From Dehalococcoidia bacterium (GTDB taxonomy: Bacteria; Chloroflexota; Dehalococcoidia; SZUA-161), in assembly GCA_020344295.1 (NCBI GenBank), contig CP070819.1, forward strand, positions 1,633,368 to 1,640,293: a DNA stretch of 6,926 nt. The letters run 5' to 3'. This document shows, in pieces, positions 1 to 4,583 of this stretch; positions within the stretch are counted from its first letter, which is position 1, and each line of letters starts with the position of its first letter. The notes below the pieces were generated by a model that saw only the letters and a list, made by a program, of their open reading frames with translations, made no database searches and was not told the origin of the DNA. The position numbers and the translations under genes are program-made.

Positions 1-174
1 ACGGGGTGGGTCCAGTTCGGTTACCGCTACAGCCTGGATTTCTTCCCCTTTCTTCTAATCCTGATAGCATCGGGTATGGGTAACAAGATAGGCAAAGGAA
101 TGGTCGCCGTTGTAGCTTTGTGCGTGGCGGTAAATCTGTGGGGTACGCTCTGGAGTGTGCACCTGGGGTGGTAG
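1..174 (+). CDS. C-terminal end of a polytopic membrane protein, probable GT-C-type glycosyltransferase (5' end outside window)
   Basis: Frame 1 is open from the window edge to a TAG at 172-174 and gives 57 residues. They begin with a W-V-Q-F-G-Y-R-Y-S-L-D-F-F-P-F-L stretch leading into a hydrophobic segment. A short basic loop (GNKIGKG) follows, then a second hydrophobic segment (VAVVALCVAVNLWGTLW). Two membrane helices joined by a small positive loop, preceded by a 'GYRY-LDF-PFL' motif, recall the C-termini of bacterial polytopic glycosyltransferases and related envelope proteins; this is family memory, not a search result. The next gene, 136 bp downstream on the same strand, is a GT-C glycosyltransferase, which supports a shared envelope-glycan role. 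The catalytic part lies outside the window, so the activity cannot be stated. A generic membrane protein of unknown function is equally possible. Confidence 0.7.
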   Translation, partial: TGWVQFGYRYSLDFFPFLLILIASGMGNKIGKGMVAVVALCVAVNLWGTLWSVHLGW

Positions 175-310
175 CTGACTTCGCTCCCATCTCTGCTTTC
201 CACAGGATGAGTTTGAACTCCCCGGTTTGGGAGTCAACAGGGTGGTGCACTATCCCAGCGGGAAACCTGTAACCGTGGTAGCATAGTAGCTGAATGAGAT
301 AGAGGCAGGA
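175..310 (+). other. Short intergenic spacer with a small hairpin and no clear promoter
   Basis: These 136 bp separate two same-strand membrane-protein genes. A perfect 6-bp inverted repeat (ACTCCC 217-222, GGGAGT 229-234, 6-nt loop) is present but has no following T-run, so it is not a convincing terminator. I find no good -35/-10 pair, so read-through from the upstream gene into the glycosyltransferase is plausible. The frame of the downstream gene is closed just before it by two adjacent TAG codons at 284-289. This rules out an upstream extension of that gene past position 290. Confidence 0.45.
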
Positions 311-3265
311 ATGCAGAAGGGAATCCTGGTAAGACTAAGGAGCTTCTTTCTAGCGAATAACGGGCGGCTTCGTGTTGTTCTCTTCTTCCTTGCTCTTTCA
401 CTAATTATAAGGCTGCTGCTTAACCATTTTGTGTATGGACACGGACCAGACCTCAATCTTTTCGGATTCTGGTTTCACGTCGCCGCCGACCAGGGCATAC
501 CCAGCTTTTACGATTCGGTTTCGTGCGATTATCCCCCATTAAACATCTACCTATTCTGGCTGTTCGGAAAACTGGGCATTGCCACGGACATGGTTTCCCA
601 AACCCAATATCCAGTTGTCGATTCTTTTATTGTCAAGCTCCCAGGGACCCTGTTCGACATTGCCACAGCTTACCTGATCTACCGCTTACTTTCCCAGAGG
701 TTCTCTTTCAAGGTCTCGCTGGGCGTAATGGCGCTCTACGCCTTCAACTTGGCGACGGTCTTCGACCTGAGCGTGTGGGGACAGATGGATTCCATATACA
801 CCTTTTTCATGGTGGCATCCCTCTACTCTGCTTTACGCTCGAGGTACGAACTGTCGGTTGGTATTCTTGCCCTCGCCATACTTACCAAGCCGCAAAGCAT
901 AGTCCTGCTGCCGGTTATAGGCTATATGGTCCTGAGGCAGGGAGACTGGCGGCGGATAATATCCAGCAGCGTTGCTTTCATAGCCGTGGTCTATCTGTCA
1001 ATAATTGCTTTCAACTGGGACAGTCCGATAGCGTTTATACTTGACCGATACCTTGGTACCGACTTTGGCTATAATTATTATCAATTTAATACCATCAATG
1101 CCTATAACTTCTGGGCACTGGGCAACTTCTGGAAATCAGATGTTGTGCCCCATTGGGGTCTTACCTATCAGCAGTGGGGCATTCTCGCCTTCGCCGCCTT
1201 CACAGTGTTTGTGCTCTGGCAGCTTCACAGGAGATACGAGCCCAGATCGGCTATATACGCTGTATTCCTGTTGACTTTCGGCTTCTTCATGCTGATGACC
1301 AGGATTCACGAACGGTATCTCTTCTCCATCTTCGCCCTGCTGGCCCTGGGGTGGTACACACGTTACACAATATGGTTGTATCTGGGGCTCGCAGCGACCT
1401 TCATCGCGAACCTAGCTTACGTGCTGGCACTGGCCGGTGACAACGTTTTCTGGATCCCCGATGGTCACTGGTCTATCTACGTTCTGGTTCCCGCCAACAT
1501 CATTCTGTTTGCTCTGTCTATATGGAATTTTTATCGTATGCAAAGAGCCAAACCCCCGGATGTTGAGGTGCGTCCTCCACCGCCTGAGCTGACGGTGGCC
1601 GGGGAAACAGTGGAGCAGCCGCCACCGGCTAAAGAAGGAATCAACATCCGGAGTGCTCCTTTCTGGGTGGCTGTGCTTACCATTTTCTTCTTCGTTGTAT
1701 CAGCCTGGAATCTGGGTGACATACGTACTCCCAGTAGAGATTTCTATCCCGCGGGTAACGAGGACGAAGTAATTCTCGAACTTGAGGAACCAGTTCGGGT
1801 GGATAGAGTCTTTCTGCTGCTGCAGGATGCCAGCAACGTTGATGTAGATATCTATTGGGGCACGCCCGAGAGTTGGACTCTGCAGACCAACATGTCGAGG
1901 TCCGGGCAGTGGCGTAAGTGGGAAAGCGAGCATCTGGGCCAGGAAACAGGATACGTCAGGCTGGTGTTTAAGGGTGGTTCGGGGCGTATCGGGGAGGTTG
2001 CTTTATACTCGGGTGAACACAGGTTGGATATAACTTCAGTTACAGGAAGCAGTGGCGGATCTACAGCAGCGCTTACCGACGAGCAGGATATCTTCACTCA
2101 TGCGGCAAGCTATAAATCGGGCACCTACTTCGATGAAATATATTACGTCCGCGCGGCCGAGGAGCATATAAGGTTGGAGGTGCCTTACGGCGAGAGGACA
2201 CATCCACCGACGAGCAAGCTCATTATCATGTCGAGCATAGGCATATTTGGTTACAATCCCTTCGCCTGGCGCATCGCTGGAGTGATCCTGGCCACTCTGA
2301 TGATACCGCTGATCTACTTCTTTGCCAGAAATATGTTCAATTCAACTCGGGCCGGTCTTATCGCCGCCTTTCTCCTGACCTTCGACCTGATGCACCTGGC
2401 GGAGGCCCGTATAGCGACGCCCGAGACCTTTATCCTGTTCTTCATCATGGGCATGTTCTACTTCTTCTACCGTTACTGGCAGGACCCCGAGCACAGGGGC
2501 CGGGACCTCTTTATCAGCCTTGCGTTCTTCGGGCTGGGGTTCTCCACGAAGTGGGTTGTGATGTGGGGTTTCGTGGGTCTGATACTGCTGCTGCTTCTGC
2601 TGAAATGGCGAAAACCGATCTACAGGCGCGAAGTTTACTGGTTCGCGGGTGGTATTTTCGCCGCCGTGTCGATCTATATGATCTCCAATATCCCCTATTT
2701 CCTTGCGGGTTGGACTTTAGGGGACTTCTGGGACTATCAGTGGTCCATGTTCAGGTTCCACTCGAGCCTGACGGCTTCGCATCCCTATAGCTCGGAGTGG
2801 TATACCTGGCCCCTGATGCTGAAGCCGCTCTGGATGTACGTGGGCCACTTTAACGGAACGTCGTCCTACATCGCAACCTTTGGCAATCCGGCTCTCTGGT
2901 GGGCGAGCATCTTCGCCCTGCTTGCTACGCTATGGCTTGCGGTGAGGCACCGGAACAGGACAGCGTTATTTATTGTTGTTCCCTTTCTGACGCAGTGGCT
3001 GATATTCGCCGCGATCGGCCGCTGTCTCTTCATCTACCATTTCTATCCCAATGTGCTGTTCTTAGTGCTCGCCACTACACTTTGGGTGCATTGGCTCTGG
3101 GATCGGTTCCGGTGGGGCAAATGGGCCGTATCGAGCTATCTGACTCTGAATGTCGTCTGCTTCGCCTTCTTCTACCCGATCATCTCGGGGCTGCCTATGG
3201 CGAACGGCTACTGGGACTGGCTGAACTGGGTTCGGGAATGGGTCATATATGGCTTGTTTGGGTAA
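311..3265 (+). CDS. Large membrane glycosyltransferase: Gpi18-like mannosyltransferase half fused to a PMT/GT39 half
   Basis: This gene encodes a 984-aa integral membrane protein predicted to transfer sugars from polyprenyl-phosphate donors on the outer face of the membrane. Residues 1-410 are many hydrophobic helices with hallmarks of COG5542/Gpi18-like GT-C enzymes: D47 in the first outer loop, DYPP (73-76), WGQMD (156-160), KPQ (193-195) and HERY (333-336). Residues 411-447 form a Pro-rich linker, followed by one helix (about 450-468). Residues 470-575 are a soluble, beta-rich discoidin/carbohydrate-binding-like region. Residues 600-984 resemble the PMT/GT39 fold: FDE (607-609), HPP-K (631-636), an E-A-R---PE segment (698-705), then the PMT C-terminal-domain-like SHPYSSEWYTWPLM (823-836) and YHFYP (909-913). 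Known PMT proteins are usually about 450-750 aa, so the length fits a fusion. The ATG follows GAGG (302-305) at suitable spacing, and in-frame stops lie just upstream. The donor, the acceptor and whether both halves are active are unknown. Confidence 0.88.
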   Translation: MQKGILVRLRSFFLANNGRLRVVLFFLALSLIIRLLLNHFVYGHGPDLNLFGFWFHVAADQGIPSFYDSVSCDYPPLNIYLFWLFGKLGIATDMVSQTQYPVVDSFIVKLPGTLFDIATAYLIYRLLSQRFSFKVSLGVMALYAFNLATVFDLSVWGQMDSIYTFFMVASLYSALRSRYELSVGILALAILTKPQSIVLLPVIGYMVLRQGDWRRIISSSVAFIAVVYLSIIAFNWDSPIAFILDRYLGTDFGYNYYQFNTINAYNFWALGNFWKSDVVPHWGLTYQQWGILAFAAFTVFVLWQLHRRYEPRSAIYAVFLLTFGFFMLMTRIHERYLFSIFALLALGWYTRYTIWLYLGLAATFIANLAYVLALAGDNVFWIPDGHWSIYVLVPANIILFALSIWNFYRMQRAKPPDVEVRPPPPELTVAGETVEQPPPAKEGINIRSAPFWVAVLTIFFFVVSAWNLGDIRTPSRDFYPAGNEDEVILELEEPVRVDRVFLLLQDASNVDVDIYWGTPESWTLQTNMSRSGQWRKWESEHLGQETGYVRLVFKGGSGRIGEVALYSGEHRLDITSVTGSSGGSTAALTDEQDIFTHAASYKSGTYFDEIYYVRAAEEHIRLEVPYGERTHPPTSKLIIMSSIGIFGYNPFAWRIAGVILATLMIPLIYFFARNMFNSTRAGLIAAFLLTFDLMHLAEARIATPETFILFFIMGMFYFFYRYWQDPEHRGRDLFISLAFFGLGFSTKWVVMWGFVGLILLLLLLKWRKPIYRREVYWFAGGIFAAVSIYMISNIPYFLAGWTLGDFWDYQWSMFRFHSSLTASHPYSSEWYTWPLMLKPLWMYVGHFNGTSSYIATFGNPALWWASIFALLATLWLAVRHRNRTALFIVVPFLTQWLIFAAIGRCLFIYHFYPNVLFLVLATTLWVHWLWDRFRWGKWAVSSYLTLNVVCFAFFYPIISGLPMANGYWDWLNWVREWVIYGLFG

Positions 3266-3304
3266 TGACAGTTAATCTCTAAACAGAAGAAGTTGATAAA
3301 AGAC

Positions 3305-3344
3305 TACGCCCACCGCAATCGATCATTCCTTCACGGTGGGCGTA
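3305..3344. terminator. Perfect 11-bp hairpin, probable bidirectional terminator between convergent genes
   Basis: The left arm TACGCCCACCG (3305-3315) and right arm CGGTGGGCGTA (3334-3344) are perfectly complementary around an 18-nt loop. On the plus strand the stem is followed by TTTATT. On the minus strand it is followed by CTTTTATC (from the AAAA around 3298-3301). It lies between the end of the plus-strand glycosyltransferase (3265) and the end of the minus-strand zinc-ribbon gene (3368), where a shared terminator is expected. The U-tracts are short and interrupted and the loop is long, so efficiency is uncertain in both directions. Confidence 0.7.
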
Positions 3345-3367
3345 TTTATTGTCGTCCGATTCGACTA

Positions 3368-3508
3368 CTAGGCCTTGCCGATTCTGAATACCTTGGTGCC
3401 GCAAGTCGGGCACACCCCCTGGGTTGCCGGCTTACCGTTCTTCATCGTAATGGCTTTTGGGTTCTTGATTTCCTTCTTGGCCCGGCACTTCATACAGTAA
3501 GCTTGCAT
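3368..3508 (-). CDS. DUF5679-type small zinc-ribbon protein, 46 aa
   Basis: On the minus strand, an ATG at 3508-3506 opens a 46-codon frame ending in TAG at 3370-3368. The protein starts MQAYCMKCRAKKEI, continues through a K-A-I-T-M-K-N-G-K-P-A-T-Q-G stretch, and ends with C-P-T-C-G-T-K-V-F-R-I-G-K-A. Two CxxC pairs (C5/C8 and C33/C36) form a classic four-cysteine zinc-binding ribbon. The whole pattern matches what I know of DUF5679, a small, uncharacterised domain common in Chloroflexota and other bacteria. A strong Shine-Dalgarno (AAGGAG, complement of 3518-3523) sits 9 nt before the ATG and fixes the start. The gene is strongly basic, as expected for a nucleic-acid- or ribosome-associated ribbon, but no function is established. 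It lies 101 bp downstream of the lipoprotein gene on the same strand and could be read from its own promoter or by read-through. The hairpin at 3305-3344 probably ends its transcript. Confidence 0.9.
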   Translation of the reverse strand: MQAYCMKCRAKKEIKNPKAITMKNGKPATQGVCPTCGTKVFRIGKA

Positions 3509-3544
3509 TCCAACCCTCTCCTTTCCTTTGAATTACTGCGAAGC

Positions 3545-3573
3545 AGACTAGCAGACTATCGTACGTATGTCAA
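3545..3573 (-). promoter_or_regulatory. Weak promoter candidate for the zinc-ribbon gene
   Basis: On the minus strand a perfect -35 hexamer TTGACA (complement of 3568-3573) is followed after 17 nt by TAGTCT (complement of 3545-3550), which matches TATAAT at only three positions. The start of transcription would fall near 3538, about 30 nt before the zinc-ribbon ATG. A tandem 8-bp duplication (GCAGACTA twice, 3543-3558) covers the -10 region. The -35 is good and the -10 poor, so read-through from the lipoprotein gene remains an alternative. Confidence 0.35.
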
Positions 3574-3609
3574 TAGGTTTTACTACCAATTTCGAAAAGA
3601 CTGTTATAT

Positions 3610-4110
3610 TTAGGAACTGGAAGCGGTGAGATCAATCTTGATATTGCCGCCCGTTTCCCAACTACCTGTTTGATCCGCTAAATGCCCGTCTATCTTAAAT
3701 GTTACTGCAGCTCCATTAGTGTAAATTTTGCCTGCTGTAGGAATTACCTTATGAGCGTATGTAGAAGGGCCATAGACCGCTGGCGTAGTCGTCTCGTATT
3801 CATCGCCCCCTACTATGATTGTTATTACTGTACCGTCTGGCACATCAGCGCCATCTAGTTGAACACTGCCGCGGAATCGGCAGTGCAGTAATTGCGGTGC
3901 TGTCAGTTGAGGTCTCACGGTAGGGGTGGGTGCCGGAGAAGCTGTGGGCGACACACTGGGTCTCGGTGTCGGCTCAATGGTGGCGGCGGGTGTTTTTGTA
4001 GCGGTGGCTGATGGAGTAGGGGTAGCTTCATCCTCTCCATCACAACCGATCATAGTAAGCATAATCACTAAAATCAACGTGGGGATTACGAGCGCAGCAA
4101 CTTTTCGCAT
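3610..4110 (-). CDS. Predicted lipoprotein with Pro/Thr-rich linker and a C-terminal beta domain, 166 aa
   Basis: Residues 1-22 form a lipoprotein signal: a basic start (MRKV), a hydrophobic core (AALVIPTLILVIMLTM), then I-G-C with Cys23 as the lipidation site. The -3 residue is Met, which is less usual than Leu. Residues 24-28 are acidic. Residues 29-68 are a low-complexity Pro/Thr/Ser/Ala linker that should hold the domain away from the membrane and may be glycosylated. Residues 75-163 form a compact beta-rich domain with G-S-V-Q-L-D-G-A-D-V-P-D-G-T near its start and V-T-F-K-I-D-G-H-L-A-D-Q-T-G-S-W followed by an I-K-I-D-L-T end. I recognise this layout from extracellular proteins of Chloroflexota and some archaea, without a known ligand. 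An AAAGGAGA Shine-Dalgarno sits 7 nt before the ATG. The gene is divergent from the CoA-transferase and has a strong promoter of its own. Adhesion, wall association or ligand binding are all possible; no enzyme motif is visible. Confidence 0.85.
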   Translation of the reverse strand: MRKVAALVIPTLILVIMLTMIGCDGEDEATPTPSATATKTPAATIEPTPRPSVSPTASPAPTPTVRPQLTAPQLLHCRFRGSVQLDGADVPDGTVITIIVGGDEYETTTPAVYGPSTYAHKVIPTAGKIYTNGAAVTFKIDGHLADQTGSWETGGNIKIDLTASSS

Positions 4111-4161
4111 TTACTCTCCTTTCAATTCTATGCTATTGACGAGACTGAAATGGAAGCCGAC

Positions 4162-4194
4162 TGCTATGACTATGAGATGAGTCCAGTCGTAGCA
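4162..4194. promoter_or_regulatory. 10-bp inverted repeat at the start site/leader of the lipoprotein gene
   Basis: TGCTATGACT (4162-4171) and AGTCGTAGCA (4185-4194) are complementary at nine of ten positions around a 13-nt centre. The second arm directly abuts the -10 hexamer on the minus strand, so the repeat spans the predicted transcription start near 4188. It could be an operator, or it could form a hairpin at the extreme 5' end of the transcript that affects stability or initiation. The sequence alone does not decide between the two. Confidence 0.45.
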
Positions 4195-4223
4195 TTTATA
4201 AGCGATTGCAGAACATTTGTCAA
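4195..4223 (-). promoter_or_regulatory. Near-consensus sigma70-type promoter of the lipoprotein gene
   Basis: On the minus strand, TTGACA (complement of 4218-4223) and TATAAA (complement of 4195-4200) are separated by exactly 17 nt. This is a perfect -35, five of six -10 positions, and ideal spacing. Transcription should start near 4188, giving a leader of about 78 nt before the ATG at 4110. Both elements are associated with inverted repeats, described separately, which suggests regulation. Confidence 0.75.
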
Positions 4224-4226
4224 TCG
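4203..4226. promoter_or_regulatory. Inverted repeat overlapping the -35 of the lipoprotein promoter (possible operator)
   Basis: CGATTG (4203-4208) and CAATCG (4221-4226) form a perfect 6-bp inverted repeat with a 12-bp spacer. One arm overlaps the -35 hexamer and the other lies in the spacer a few bases from the -10. The 18-bp offset between equivalent positions of the arms is under two helical turns. A dimeric regulator bound here would cover the promoter. An arm of only six bases can occur by chance. Confidence 0.35.
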
Positions 4227-4308
4227 TCTGTGTGCCTTGTGATGTGTATCGTGTTTAGTTATAAATCAGCTTCCAATCATTCATATACGTTCGACATCGA
4301 GAGTCTCC

Positions 4309-4337
4309 TTGACAATTTAGAGGAAATAACGTAAAAA
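4309..4337 (+). promoter_or_regulatory. Candidate promoter of the CoA-transferase gene
   Basis: TTGACA (4309-4314) is a perfect -35. After 17 nt comes TAAAAA (4332-4337), which matches TATAAT at four of six positions. The predicted start near 4344 would give an unusually long leader of about 240 nt before the ATG at 4584. The length leaves room for a regulatory RNA structure, but a closer promoter that I cannot recognise is possible. Confidence 0.4.
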
Positions 4338-4452
4338 ATAGGGCACTGACAGAAAGTGGCTTGAGAGAGTAACCGCATTATTTACACAGAAGCAATTAAC
4401 CTCAGTATGTTCTGCGCCCAAACGATGAAGGCCTGTGTGCAGACATGAGTGC

Positions 4453-4502
4453 TTCACAGTAATAGATCTGTTCAGCTTTCGGCATGAACGCCGCACTGTG
4501 AA
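4453..4502 (+). promoter_or_regulatory. Nested hairpin in the CoA-transferase leader
   Basis: TTCACAGT (4453-4460) pairs perfectly with ACTGTGAA (4495-4502). Inside it GTTCA (4470-4474) pairs with TGAAC (4485-4489). No U-run follows the outer stem, so it is not a simple terminator. It may be a structured 5' leader or, as DNA, a regulator site. I do not recognise any known riboswitch class in it. Confidence 0.35.
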
Positions 4503-4572
4503 ATGGTGCCAACTCAAGCTCTTGCCTTTCCCGGTTAATCAATGATCTCTGGGGTAAGGAGAGTTGACCGAT

Positions 4573-4580
4573 GGAGGTGA
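4573..4580 (+). promoter_or_regulatory. Strong ribosome binding site of the CoA-transferase gene
   Basis: GGAGGTGA is an eight-base perfect complement to the 16S anti-Shine-Dalgarno core. The GGAGG core lies 6 nt before the ATG at 4584. It decides this start over the nearby out-of-frame ATG at 4571 and implies efficient translation. Confidence 0.8.
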
Positions 4581-4583
4581 GCA

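Larger units (their letters stand above)
4111..4583. other. 473-bp divergent intergenic region with no supportable gene
   Basis: This stretch lies between the lipoprotein gene (leftward) and the CoA-transferase gene (rightward). It holds the lipoprotein promoter with its two inverted repeats, a plus-strand promoter candidate at 4309-4337, a nested hairpin at 4453-4502 and the CoA-transferase ribosome binding site. The short open frames here lack ribosome binding sites and protein-like composition, and I do not call any of them as a gene. Confidence 0.6.

Noticed and set aside
179..286. Protein-like tail in frame 2 (about F-E-L-P-G-L-G-V-N-R-V-V-H-Y-P-S-G-K-P) after the first gene, suggesting a frameshifted C-terminus
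   Set aside because: Joining it to the upstream gene would need two frame changes, because frame 1 stops at 172 and frame 2 has a TGA at 176. It has no start codon with a ribosome binding site.
523..1044. 173-codon plus-strand open frame inside the glycosyltransferase gene
   Set aside because: It overlaps a clearly conserved membrane enzyme in another frame, has no ribosome binding site, and its composition is not protein-like.
2899..3282. 127-codon plus-strand open frame over the 3' end of the glycosyltransferase gene
   Set aside because: It is a shadow of the PMT-like C-terminal coding region; the real frame carries the recognisable PMT motifs.
3543..3558. Tandem 8-bp duplication GCAGACTA, considered as a repeat array or CRISPR remnant
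   Set aside because: There are only two copies with no spacer, which is consistent with a small replication slip.
3293..3613. 106-codon plus-strand open frame downstream of the glycosyltransferase
   Set aside because: It runs through the terminator hairpin and antisense to the DUF5679 zinc-ribbon gene, which has CxxC pairs and a strong ribosome binding site.
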